The translations under genes were made by a program, and so were the position numbers. This document shows positions 44,467 through 54,200 of a DNA stretch of 64,000 bases, piece after piece. A model generated the notes under the pieces. It saw only the letters and a list, made by a program, of their open reading frames with translations. It had not been told where the DNA came from and made no database searches. This DNA comes from Melghirimyces algeriensis (GTDB taxonomy: Bacteria > Bacillota > Bacilli > Thermoactinomycetales > DSM-45169). The stretch covers positions 409,966 to 473,965 of the forward strand of contig NZ_FXTI01000002.1 in assembly GCF_900182565.1 (NCBI RefSeq). The letters run 5' to 3'. Each line of letters opens with the position of its first letter. Position 1 is the first letter of the stretch.

Positions 44467-47356
44467 TTCGTTTACCTCCCGCGATCGTCTCAGTTTTGAG
44501 TGTTTCCGGATTTAGGGCATCGGTCAAAATACGTTCCTGTTCGATATCATGAACATCAGGCTGTCCTTCAGCAGTGCTGGATCGATCCGGACGACCGATA
44601 TAACGGATATCCAGTCGGCCCTCTACAGCCTCCCGAAGTCTGGGCTCCATATAGAACCAGGAACCCATGTTTTTGGGCTCTTCCTGTACCCACACAATTT
44701 CCTGCACGTTTTTCAGCTTTTTAAGGTGTGACAAAATCTCCTCTTTCGGGAAGGGATACAATTGTTCCACTCTCAAGATGTGCAACCAATCCGGTTTTTT
44801 CTCCATCGTTTCTATTTTTGTTTCCAGATCAATCGCAACCTTGCCGCTCGCCAAGACCAAACGCCTTACCTTTTTCGGCTTATGCCCCAGAAGAGGTTCC
44901 TCCAATACGGGCTGGAATCGATTCTTTTCCAATTCAGAAACATTGGATACCGATCGTTTATTCCGAATCAAGCTCTTCGGAGTCATCAAAATAAGCGGAC
45001 GAGCCTCTTCTTTCCCAATCAAGGCGGCTTGACGGCGTAAGATGTGGAAGTACTGGGCTGCGCTGGTCAAGTTGCCGATTACAAAGTTGTTTTCGGCTGC
45101 CAATTGCAGAAATCGTTCCAAACGGGCGCTGGAATGCTCAGGACCTTGCCCCTCATACCCGTGAGGCAATAGCATGACGAGACTGGAACGCTGGGCCCAT
45201 TTCGCACGTCCGGCCGCCAAAAACTGGTCAATAATCACCTGTGCCGCATTGGCAAAATCCCCAAATTGCGCTTCCCACAGCACCAAGGAATCCGGTTCAA
45301 ACACGTTGTACCCATATTCAAAGCCCAGTACAGATGCTTCGGACAAGGGGCTGTTATGAATGGCAAAGGAAGCTTTGGCTTGTGGAATGCCATGGAGAGG
45401 ACAATATGTTTCCCCTGTCTCCTGATCGTGAAGGACAATATGACGATGTGCGAAGGTTCCCCGTTCTGAATCCTGTCCTGTCATCCGGATACCGGTTCCA
45501 TCTTTCAGGATCGTCGCGAAAGCAAGGGTTTCAGCCAATGCCCAATCCACTTTACCTTCTTCTTTCAGGCCACCCCCACGCCGTTTCAGAACCTTTTCCA
45601 GCTTGGGATAGACTTTAAATCCTTCCGGCCACTTTAATAGATCTTCATTAATCTCCTGCAAAGTCTTTAACGGAACACCCGTCTTTACTTCCGGCAGTGG
45701 CCCCGGAATGCTTTCCACAGGTAGCAAATCGTCTTTACCGCTGTTTGATCGAGTTTCCTTTACCTTGCGGTATCCCTTTTGCAAGCGATCCTGAACGGCT
45801 TGCTCCAACTTCTTGATCGATTCATCCGAGACCAGACCTTCTGCCTTCAATTTCTCAGCGTATTGGATGCGAACCGGAGAATGTTTGCGAACCTTATTGT
45901 ACATCTTCGGTTGTGTGGCCATTGGATCGTCCATTTCATTGTGACCAAAACGACGATAACCGATCAGGTCAATCAGAAAATCTTTATTAAACCGGGCACG
46001 ATATTGAAATGCCAGCTGAACGGCTGCCAGACAGGCTTCCGGATCATCAGCATTCACATGGACCACAGGCACTTCATACCCCTTGGCCAAGTCACTGGAA
46101 TAGGTAGTCGAACGCGAATCCAGCGACTCCGTTGTAAACCCTAATTGATTGTTGGCAATGATATGGATTGTTCCTCCGGTGTTATACCCTCTAAGCCGGC
46201 TCATATTCAGCGTTTCTGCAACGATGCCTTCACCTGGGAATGCCGCATCTCCGTGAATAATCACACTGAGCGCCTTTGATACGTCATGTTCCGGATAACC
46301 CGCTTTTGTTCGATCCTCTTGAGCGGCTCGGGTATAACCGGCCACAACCGGATTCACAAACTCCAGGTGGCTTGGGTTATTGGCCAAGGTGAGTCGGGTA
46401 CGTACCGTATCGTTTCCATCCACTTGGCGATTGGCACCCATATGATACTTTACATCGCCTGACCAACCATAGTTGAGTCCCATGGACCCTTCAGACGGAA
46501 CCAATTCTTTATTGGGAGCATGGTGAAACTCGGCAAAAATCATTTCGTAGGGTTTACCCAGCACATGGGCCAACACATTGAGACGACCGCGATGGGCCAT
46601 ACCAATCATTACATCGCTCAAACCATGGTGAACACTGTGATGGATAATTTCATCCAACATCGGTACCAGCATATCCACGCCTTCAATGGAAAAACGCTTT
46701 TGCCCCACAAAAGTTTTGTGGAGAAACTTCTCAAATCCATCCACTTCGGTCAAGCGATTTAAAACGGCAATACGCTTTTCCTTGGAAAAGGACGGGAGAA
46801 ATTCTTTGGATTCCACCATGTGAAACAACCATCGCCGCTCTTCCCGGTTGTGCACATGGGTAAACTCAAACGCAAGTGACTGGGTATAAATTTGTCTCAG
46901 ACGCTTATATACATCCAGCCCGGTTTGGATGTCTTCCGATTCCTCCGCCCACATGACATGGGCCGGAATCGCTTTCAGATCTTCATCCGACAACCCGTAT
47001 TCAGCCGGATCAAGGAGCGGATTCGGATCGCTTCCATGAACCCCAAGGGGATCAATTTTTGCATCCAAATGTCCATATGTCCGGATTTTGTGGGAAAGCT
47101 TTTCAGCGGCAACCACCTTTTTCAGATCCGGCACAGATACCGACTTATCTTGAAAGTGAGCAGGGTCTTTCGGTGTCATGTTTTCTTGATAAACAGATAC
47201 CGGCGGAGGTCCCCATTCACTAAACAGCTTTTGCAACTCAGGGTCCACAGCCTCCGGATCTTGGCTATACCGATCATATTGATCCAAAAGATAAGCCAAG
47301 TTGTGGCTGTGAATACCTTGCCATGGCGTTCCCTTTCCGGGTTTCCCTGTAGACAT
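44459..47356 (-). CDS. odhA: 2-oxoglutarate dehydrogenase E1 (thiamine-dependent)
   Basis: 965 residues, full length for Bacillus OdhA. N-terminal region NLAYLLDQYDRYSQDPEAVDPELQKLF, ThDP-binding domain with MIGMAHRGRLNVLAHVLGKPYE and the HGDAAFPGEGIVAETL motif, and the transketolase-like C-terminal part (LPHGYEGQGPEHSSARLERFLQL). It decarboxylates 2-oxoglutarate and reductively succinylates E2. GGAGGT lies seven bases before the ATG. Confidence 0.97.
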   Translation of the reverse strand: MSTGKPGKGTPWQGIHSHNLAYLLDQYDRYSQDPEAVDPELQKLFSEWGPPPVSVYQENMTPKDPAHFQDKSVSVPDLKKVVAAEKLSHKIRTYGHLDAKIDPLGVHGSDPNPLLDPAEYGLSDEDLKAIPAHVMWAEESEDIQTGLDVYKRLRQIYTQSLAFEFTHVHNREERRWLFHMVESKEFLPSFSKEKRIAVLNRLTEVDGFEKFLHKTFVGQKRFSIEGVDMLVPMLDEIIHHSVHHGLSDVMIGMAHRGRLNVLAHVLGKPYEMIFAEFHHAPNKELVPSEGSMGLNYGWSGDVKYHMGANRQVDGNDTVRTRLTLANNPSHLEFVNPVVAGYTRAAQEDRTKAGYPEHDVSKALSVIIHGDAAFPGEGIVAETLNMSRLRGYNTGGTIHIIANNQLGFTTESLDSRSTTYSSDLAKGYEVPVVHVNADDPEACLAAVQLAFQYRARFNKDFLIDLIGYRRFGHNEMDDPMATQPKMYNKVRKHSPVRIQYAEKLKAEGLVSDESIKKLEQAVQDRLQKGYRKVKETRSNSGKDDLLPVESIPGPLPEVKTGVPLKTLQEINEDLLKWPEGFKVYPKLEKVLKRRGGGLKEEGKVDWALAETLAFATILKDGTGIRMTGQDSERGTFAHRHIVLHDQETGETYCPLHGIPQAKASFAIHNSPLSEASVLGFEYGYNVFEPDSLVLWEAQFGDFANAAQVIIDQFLAAGRAKWAQRSSLVMLLPHGYEGQGPEHSSARLERFLQLAAENNFVIGNLTSAAQYFHILRRQAALIGKEEARPLILMTPKSLIRNKRSVSNVSELEKNRFQPVLEEPLLGHKPKKVRRLVLASGKVAIDLETKIETMEKKPDWLHILRVEQLYPFPKEEILSHLKKLKNVQEIVWVQEEPKNMGSWFYMEPRLREAVEGRLDIRYIGRPDRSSTAEGQPDVHDIEQERILTDALNPETLKTETIAGGKRNA

Positions 47357-47444
47357 TCAATGTACCTCCAACTGCTTTTTTATTAGGTTTCCACAGATAA
47401 CAGCCCTATTCACATAAACCGCACAAATAATTACACAAACGTCC

Positions 47445-47521
47445 AAAAGGCAAGGACCCACTCTCTCTCACACCATGTGGATCCTCGCCTCTATTATATC
47501 TCGAAGAGTCAACTCGGTAAA
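47445..47521 (-). promoter_or_regulatory. Promoter and 5'-terminal stem of the odhAB transcript
   Basis: TTTACC (47521-47516), 17 bases, TATAAT (47498-47493). The transcript should begin at or just inside GGCGAGGATCCAC (47489-47477), which pairs with GTGGGTCCTTGCC (47461-47449), followed by TTTT. This could stabilise the 5' end or attenuate transcription. Confidence 0.5.
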
Positions 47522-48014
47522 ATTTATGGCGATGCCGGTGAAGAGCTTTCAAAATGGAAACTTCCCTTTTCCAATTTGAATTCTGCCATAAATTTATTAC
47601 GAAATAGAGGAAATATAGGATTGATCATGAGAATCTCAATGCTCTTTTTTCCGTTTTCCCTCCCCCGACTGCATCACAGAATGATTCAAAAAAATAAAAG
47701 CAAAAACACATCAAAAGCATCTTGACACAAGTTCTGCTGTTTGTCGACCCCTGTTTTCGGCCATTTCCCTTCCTCATCTATTCTCAGGAATATCCATCCC
47801 CTCTTTCCACAAGCTCATGATAAAATGCTGGGGATGTTTTCTATTTGATACGAAAATAAAATCTTGCCCTTGATTGTAGTCGTACAAAAAACCATTTTTA
47901 ATAAGTATTTTTCCATTCAATATCAAATTATATTCCAATATTCAGAATCAAAAAATATACACAGATCCATTGAGATATGGAACCTTGCAAAAACCGGGAA
48001 CAGTTTATGCCTTT
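47522..48014. other. Intergenic region, no gene seen
   Basis: Convergence of the odhAB promoter region and the trpD2-like gene end. It is AT-rich towards 47880-47990. An 82-codon plus-strand frame here lacks a ribosome site and looks like chance. Confidence 0.5.
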
Positions 48015-49043
48015 TCAATCGGTTTTTTGAAGAATGATTTGCCTCCACTTCTCAAACTGCTGCAAAGCCAAACCCTGATCCAGGATTGTGGCGGCCCGTT
48101 CCACTCCTTCTTCCAAAGATGAAACATAGTCTATGATCCATAGGCGCAAAGCGCTGTTCAAAAGGACCATGTTTCGATAAGGAGAAGGGCGCCCCCGTAA
48201 AACCTCCCAAACGGTTTGTGCCTGTAAATCTGTCGTCCATTGAACCTCCGGCATTTCACTGTACAACCCCAGGACCTTGGGATCAATCATAAGGGATTCA
48301 CTTTTTCCCTTGCGTAACAGATGGGTTCGGGTCGTCCGATTCACATACACATCCTCAGAACCTTCCATTCCCTGGATAACCACTCCCTGTTGAATTCCCA
48401 ATCGGGTAAGCAGGGAGATCATTTTTTTAAAGGCTGTCATATGAAAAACACCGACAGCCATATAGGAAGCATTGGAAAAGCGGAGCAGTTTTTCCACAGT
48501 GTTCAATACGGTACGAACCCCAATCTCTTCCCGGATTGGGCGGAGAGTATGCAAAGGCGGACACCATTTTTCCGTTGGTACAAACAGAAAGCCGGTATGG
48601 TCAGCTCCACGTTGCAAAATTTCCGGTGCGACTTGGTTGATGGATACCCCCAAGGCTTCCAGGATATTGATCAGTGTAACTCCCCGTTTGGGCGGAAGCG
48701 TAGCACTACCGTGAAGTGTGACGGGAAGACCGCAAGCAGTCAACACAAAAGCAACGGGAAGCGTGGCCATAAAGCTCTTTCGCCTTCCATCGTACGGGCC
48801 GGCACAATCCAAACCGGAATCGATTGAATACTGCAAACTGCGATCTTGACAGGCGTGGACAAAGGCGAGAATTTCCTCTGCTGTTTCCATCTTGATTCTC
48901 TCCGCCATAAAAAAAGCTCCCGTTTGAGCAGGTGTGGATTGGCCGTCAAGAATCCATTCCGCTCCCTGTAACGCTTGGTCATAAGAAAGATCTTTTGCCC
49001 CCTTTTTTCCTCGTCCCACTTCTTTCAGCAAGTTGAACATCAT
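48015..49043 (-). CDS. TrpD2-like glycosyltransferase family 3 protein
   Basis: 342 residues related to anthranilate phosphoribosyltransferase: N-terminal helical domain (YDQALQGAEWILDGQSTPAQTGAFFMAERIKMETAEEILAF), then KSFMATLPVAFVLTACGLPVTLHGS. In true TrpD the phosphate loop reads GTGGD; here it is PYDGRRKSF, so catalysis of tryptophan synthesis is unlikely. TrpD2-type paralogues (YbiB) have been reported to bind nucleic acid. Its ATG overlaps the ANTAR gene stop, so the two act in one operon divergent from nitrate genes. Confidence 0.8.
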   Translation of the reverse strand: MMFNLLKEVGRGKKGAKDLSYDQALQGAEWILDGQSTPAQTGAFFMAERIKMETAEEILAFVHACQDRSLQYSIDSGLDCAGPYDGRRKSFMATLPVAFVLTACGLPVTLHGSATLPPKRGVTLINILEALGVSINQVAPEILQRGADHTGFLFVPTEKWCPPLHTLRPIREEIGVRTVLNTVEKLLRFSNASYMAVGVFHMTAFKKMISLLTRLGIQQGVVIQGMEGSEDVYVNRTTRTHLLRKGKSESLMIDPKVLGLYSEMPEVQWTTDLQAQTVWEVLRGRPSPYRNMVLLNSALRLWIIDYVSSLEEGVERAATILDQGLALQQFEKWRQIILQKTD

Positions 49044-49630
49044 AGGGAACCTCCTCCTTTCCTAGTTCCCCCTAGCAATGGGTAGGCTTTCACAATGGCA
49101 GAAGCAATATCCGCGATTTTTCTCCGCTCGTTCATCGCTTGTTGACGTAGCATCTGATAGGCTTTCGTTTCTGAAACCTGCTTCCATTCCTGAAGGATGC
49201 CTTTGGCTTGTTCAATCCACTTTCGCTCTTCCAACTTTTGAATCAGTTGATTTCGCTCTTCTCGCCATTGCTTTTTTTGGCGGCAATTTTGGATACCGAA
49301 CCAAATCGCCCACTTGATTTGTTCTTTATTCATTCCACTGTAGACAATGCTGTCCAATTCTGCTTCCCACTCCGATAAATGGGGGATTTGTTCACTTTCA
49401 TCACACCACCAGATGAATGGAATGTCTTGCCATATGTGGATCTTATGATATAATTTCGGTAATCGAAATACAGGTATATCCAGCACCATCGCATCAGCGA
49501 TGTGAGAGACATGCTGTAAATCGCTGGGTGTGATTGAATGGACCATATATCCGGCTTCTGAAAGCTGTTGATAAGAAACACCTTTGTTTTTGGTCTGTTG
49601 ATCAGAAATCAACAAGAGAGACGGGTTCAT
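49040..49630 (-). CDS. NasT-like ANTAR-domain antiterminator
   Basis: 196 residues. Residues 1-115 are a degenerate receiver-like region (LLISDQQTKNKGVSYQQLSEAG) that lacks an obvious phosphoacceptor motif; residues ~128-185 form the ANTAR RNA-binding domain (QKLEERKWIEQAKGILQEWKQVSETKAYQMLRQQAMNERRKIADIASAIV). ANTAR proteins bind paired hexaloop hairpins to prevent termination. It is divergent from the narK-nas operon, whose leader has such hairpins. Confidence 0.85.
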   Translation of the reverse strand: MNPSLLLISDQQTKNKGVSYQQLSEAGYMVHSITPSDLQHVSHIADAMVLDIPVFRLPKLYHKIHIWQDIPFIWWCDESEQIPHLSEWEAELDSIVYSGMNKEQIKWAIWFGIQNCRQKKQWREERNQLIQKLEERKWIEQAKGILQEWKQVSETKAYQMLRQQAMNERRKIADIASAIVKAYPLLGGTRKGGGSL

Positions 49631-49752
49631 TGAATCACACCTCTATACAATGAAATTCTTGGTATTTTTATCATACAATGGCGGCTTTTATATGTAAAGA
49701 AATATAACATGAAATTAATAAAAAATGATCTTTCGCTTCTATGTCATTTTTA

Positions 49753-49782
49753 TTGACATGTATAGTTAACTTATATTACAAT
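49753..49782 (+). promoter_or_regulatory. Promoter of the nitrate operon
   Basis: TTGACA (49753-49758), 18 bases, TACAAT (49777-49782), leading straight into the two-hairpin leader. Confidence 0.7.
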
Positions 49783-49788
49783 AAAGTT

Positions 49789-49930
49789 GGTCACAATGAT
49801 GTGACCCAAAAACTCCGACACAACGAGCGTGTCGGTAAATGGTACTGACAATTTTGATATGTAAACATTGTGTATGGATAGAAGGCAACGGAGCCGATCC
49901 CGTTTTATTGGATTGGCTCTGTTTTCATTT
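49789..49930 (+). promoter_or_regulatory. ANTAR-type antitermination leader of the nitrate operon
   Basis: Hairpin 1 (49789-49806): GGTCAC, hexaloop AATGAT, GTGACC, giving A at loop position 1 and G at position 4. Hairpin 2 (49815-49835): CCGACAC, loop AACGAGC, GTGTCGG, again with A1 and G4. Further on GAGCCGATCC (49891-49900) and GGATTGGCTC (49910-49919) form a terminator followed by TGTTTTCATTT. A small GGC-AACGGA-GCC hairpin (49884-49895) overlaps the terminator 5' arm. Confidence 0.7.
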
Positions 49931-49958
49931 CACATTGATTTATTCAGGAGGTGGAGTG

Positions 49959-51185
49959 ATGATGCAATCGCGGGGATTTTTGAAAAGTGGGCACTGGCCA
50001 AGTTTGCTGGGTTCGTTCCTGTATTTTGATACAAGTTTTATGGTTTGGATCTTGTTAGGGGCCACATCGGTTTTCGTTTCAGATGAACTGGGCTTAAACG
50101 CTTCGGAAAAAGGATTGATGGTAGCGATCCCCATTCTTGGAGGGTCAATATTCCGAATCTTCACTGGAGTTTTAACAGACAGGATCGGCGCAAAGAAAAC
50201 CGCTCTCCTCGGAATGTCACTATCCATGGTACCGCTTGGTCTTCTTTGGATCGCGGGTACAACACTGACCGAGGTATATGCCTACGGCTTTTTATTGGGA
50301 ATCGCCGGGGCCAGTTTTGCAGCTGCTCTTCCACTTGCCAGCCGGTGGTACCCTCCGCAGTACCAGGGTTTGGCTATGGGGATTGCCGGGGCCGGAAACA
50401 GCGGCACAATCTTTGCAACCCTGTTTGCTCCACGGTTGTCAGAAGCGTTTGGTTGGCATACCGTATTCGGGTTGGCGATGATCCCGATGGGGCTTGTCCT
50501 TCTGGTATTTGCCCTGATCGCCAAAGAGCCCCCTAACCGGCCCAAACCAAAAAAATGGAGCCAATATATGAAGGTACTGAAAGTGGCGGATGCTTGGTAT
50601 CTCTGCTTTTTCTATGGGATAACGTTTGGCGGTTTTGTAGGGATGGCCAGTTTTCTATCCGTTTTCTTCCACGATCAGTACGGATTGAACCGGGTAACCG
50701 CCGGCGATTTCGTTACCTTGTGTGTCTTGGCGGGAAGTATGGTGCGACCTGTTGGGGGCTGGATCTCCGATCGTATCGGAGGTGCCCGGATGCTACAAAC
50801 GTTGTTTATCGCGATTGCAGTCTTGTTTATCACGATTTCTCTGTTACTGCCGTTCCCGCTGGAAACCATCATTCTATTTTTGGTCATGGTGGCCTTAGGA
50901 CTCGGAAACGGAGCTGTATTTCAATTGGTCCCCCGTCGCTTTCAACAGGAGATCGGGGTAATGACCGGGATCGTGGGAGCAGCCGGGGGAATCGGAGGTT
51001 TTTTTCTTCCTTCTGTTCTGGGATTCCTAAAGGAGTTGACGGGCACCTTCGCCATCGGTTTTCTCACCATTTCCATGATTTCTGTGGTCGCTGGTGCAAC
51101 GATCCGCTTGATTGGAGCCCGCTGGAGCCGACTCTCCGTCCCTGAAAAATGGACATCGTCGCCGGCAATGGCACGAAATCGGTAA
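49959..51185 (+). CDS. Nitrate/nitrite transporter (NarK/NasA, MFS family)
   Basis: 408 residues from the ATG at 49959 (AGGAGGTG five bases upstream). Twelve-helix MFS protein with the nitrate-signature glycine-rich helices (GIAGASFAAALPLASRWYP, GIAGAGNSGTIFATLFAPR, and the later GLGNGAVFQLVPRRF). It should import nitrate and perhaps exchange nitrite. First gene of the nitrate assimilation operon. Confidence 0.92.
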   Translation: MMQSRGFLKSGHWPSLLGSFLYFDTSFMVWILLGATSVFVSDELGLNASEKGLMVAIPILGGSIFRIFTGVLTDRIGAKKTALLGMSLSMVPLGLLWIAGTTLTEVYAYGFLLGIAGASFAAALPLASRWYPPQYQGLAMGIAGAGNSGTIFATLFAPRLSEAFGWHTVFGLAMIPMGLVLLVFALIAKEPPNRPKPKKWSQYMKVLKVADAWYLCFFYGITFGGFVGMASFLSVFFHDQYGLNRVTAGDFVTLCVLAGSMVRPVGGWISDRIGGARMLQTLFIAIAVLFITISLLLPFPLETIILFLVMVALGLGNGAVFQLVPRRFQQEIGVMTGIVGAAGGIGGFFLPSVLGFLKELTGTFAIGFLTISMISVVAGATIRLIGARWSRLSVPEKWTSSPAMARNR

Positions 51186-51201
51186 GAGGGAGGAAATAGG
51201 A

Positions 51202-54200
51202 TTGGAAGAGTTATTGCCGGAACCAAAACATCCTCAAAATGAAACAGAAAAGAGCCAGTGTCCCTACTGTAGCATGCAATGTACCATGCAGGTTGACAAG
51301 AGAGATGATCAGCTCTCTGTAACCCCCAACCAACAAGATCCCATTGTTCAGGGTCGCTGGTGCATCAAAGGAATGCATGCGCATGTACATGCACTGGACG
51401 AAGATCGATTAAAACACCCTCTTCTTCGGAAAAACGGACGATTGGAGCCTGTCTCCTGGGAAGAGGCACTGGAATGGTTTCGCCAGCAAGTCGAAAAAAC
51501 TCAGGCAATCTATGGGAAAGATGCTGTTTCAGTATTTGGGGGCGGGTCGCTTACCAATGAGGAAGCATACCTTTTGGGCAAATTTGCCCGCGTCGCCCTG
51601 GAGACCCGCTACATCGATTACAACGGCAGATACTGCATGTCTTCAGCGGCCACCGCAGCAAACCAAGCTTTCGGCGTCGACCGGGGGATGACGAATCCGT
51701 TGGAAGATATTGCAAAGACGGGATGTCTCATTTTGGCTGGAACCAATATCGCAGAATGTCAACCTACCATGATGCCGTATATTTTGGAGGCCAAGGCGAA
51801 TGGAGCCACCGTAATCGTAATCGACCCACGAAAAACAAAGACAGCCCGTCATGCGGACATCCATCTGCCGGTTCGCCCAGGTACGGATACCGCATTGGTC
51901 AACGGCATGTTAAAAACCCTCTTGGATGAAGGATATTCAGATCCATCATTTATCCGGAAACATACGCGCGGGTTTGACAAACTGGCTGCCCATCTTGAGA
52001 GCGTTTCTCTGTCGGAGGTAGCCATGATTACCGGAGTCTCCAAAGAAAAGATCCAGCGTGCAGCTCAGGCTTTCGGTCAGGCGGCTACGGGAATGGTTTT
52101 TACGGCCAGAGGGGTAGAACAACACACGACCGGGGTGCGCAATGTTCGCAATTTTATCAATCTCGTCCTGCTGACCGGAAAGGTCGGACGGCCTGGCTGC
52201 GGGTACGGCGCCGTAACCGGGCAGGGAAATGGGCAAGGTGGACGGGAGCACGGTCAGAAGGCAGATCAACTGCCGGGATATCGCCTCATACAAAACCCGG
52301 AACACCGACGTGCTGTCGCCAATGTTTGGGGGGTGGACGAAAAACGCCTGCCAGGCGCAGGTGTTTCCGCCACTGAAATGTTCCGCCTGGCGTTGGAAAA
52401 GAAGATACGCGGCATGGTGGTTCTCTCTTCCAACCCCGTTGTCTCCAATCCCGACAGCCGCCAAACAGAGAAAGCACTGGACCAGCTGGACTTTTTGGTA
52501 GTCATCGATCTTTTTCTTTCAGAAACTGCCAAAAAAGCGGATCTGGTTCTTCCCGGTGCCTCCTATATGGAAGGTGAGGGAACAATGACCAACTTGGAGG
52601 GACGGGTTCTTCTTCGCCGAGCAGTCCGGAAAGCTCCTGGTGAAGCAAAGCCGGACTGGATGATCCTGACCGAAATGGCTAAAGCGTTGGGAAAAGAAAC
52701 GTTTTTTCCCTATTTCAAGGCTGAAACAATTTTTGAAGAACTCCGTCGAGCTACCCAAGGTGGGATTGCGGACTATTCCGGGATGGATTACAGACGCATT
52801 GAAAAAGAAAACGGCGTATTTTGGCCCTGTCCAAAAGAAGATGCTCCTGGAGTGGAACGGTTATTTGAAGACGGACGATTTTTCCACCCGGATGGTCGGG
52901 CCCGATTCCTGGCAGTACCTCACCATGCACCGCCGGAACCAACGGATGAGCAATATCCATTGACGTTAACCACAGGGCGCCTGATGCACCATTATCTGAC
53001 GGGTGTCCAGACGCGACGGACACCAGCGTTAAACGAACAGGCACCGGAGCCCCTTTTATACATTCATCCCGATACAGCGAAAGAATGGTTACTGGAAGAT
53101 GGAAAGAAAGCCTGCATCCGGTCTCGCCGAGGCGAAATCCATCTCAAGGTAAGGGCGGACCCGGCGATTCGAAGGGATACTGTGTTCGTTCCAATGCATT
53201 GGGGCGGGGAAAAAGGGGTTAATCGGCTAACCTTGCCGGAACTGGACCCTGAAAGTCGGATGCCTTCTTTTAAAGCTTGTGCCGTACGGGTAGAGCCCTG
53301 CAAAGTCAACTACCAAAACGACAGACCGCTGAAAGGGGAAAAAGAGATGAACGAAAAGAAAAAATTGGTGCTCATCGGAAATGGAATGGCCGGTGTTCAG
53401 GTGATTGAACATGTATTAAAACTGACAAAAGAAGACTATGAAATCACGATTTTCGGAAAAGAACCTCATCCCAATTACAACCGAATTCTGCTGTCCAAGG
53501 TTTTGGCTGGAGACACGGAAATGAGTGACATCATTCTAAACGACTGGGACTGGTATGAACAGAATGGAATTCGCCTGCATAGCGGTTGTGAAGTTATCCG
53601 GATCGATACACAGAACAGGGTGGTTTATGCTGAAGGAGGCGTATCCGCCCCGTATGACCAGCTGGTGCTGGCAACGGGTTCCCTGCCGTTGATGCTGCCA
53701 TTGCCCGGAGTGGACAAAGAGGGAGTCATCGCTTTTCGGAATATAAAAGATTGCCAAATCATGATGAAGGCATCCCAAAAATACCGCAAGGCTGCGGTGA
53801 TCGGCGGGGGGTTGCTCGGCCTGGAGGCAGCAAGGGGCTTGCTCAATTTGGGAATGGAAGTGGATGTCGTCCATATCTTCAATGACCTGATGGAGCGCCA
53901 ACTGGATTCCACAGCCTCTCGCATGCTGAAAGAAACATTGGAACAACAGGGGATGCGCTTTCTCATGGAAAAACAGACCGAAAGCATTCTCGGTGAAAAG
54001 AGGGCGACAGGCCTTCGTTTCAAGGATGGAACCGATTTGAAGGCTGATCTGGTGGTCATGGCGGTTGGAATCCAACCGAATGTCGCACTGGCAAAACAGG
54101 CCGGATTGGAAGTCAATCGGGGAATCGTGGTCAATGACTATATGGAAACCAGTATCCCCAATATTTACGCTCTTGGAGAATGCGCCGAACACCGGGGAAT

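Noticed and set aside
47477..47725. 82-codon plus-strand frame
   Set aside because: Begins inside the odhAB promoter stem, no ribosome site, low-complexity end.
48015..49043. Assignment as true anthranilate phosphoribosyltransferase
   Set aside because: The phosphoribosyl-binding glycine motif is replaced and no trp genes are present.
49789..49806. Hairpin 1 as a CRP/FNR protein-binding palindrome
   Set aside because: Arms are in the opposite order (GTCAC...GTGAC) to TGTGA-N6-TCACA, and the paired hairpin plus ANTAR gene fit RNA antitermination better.
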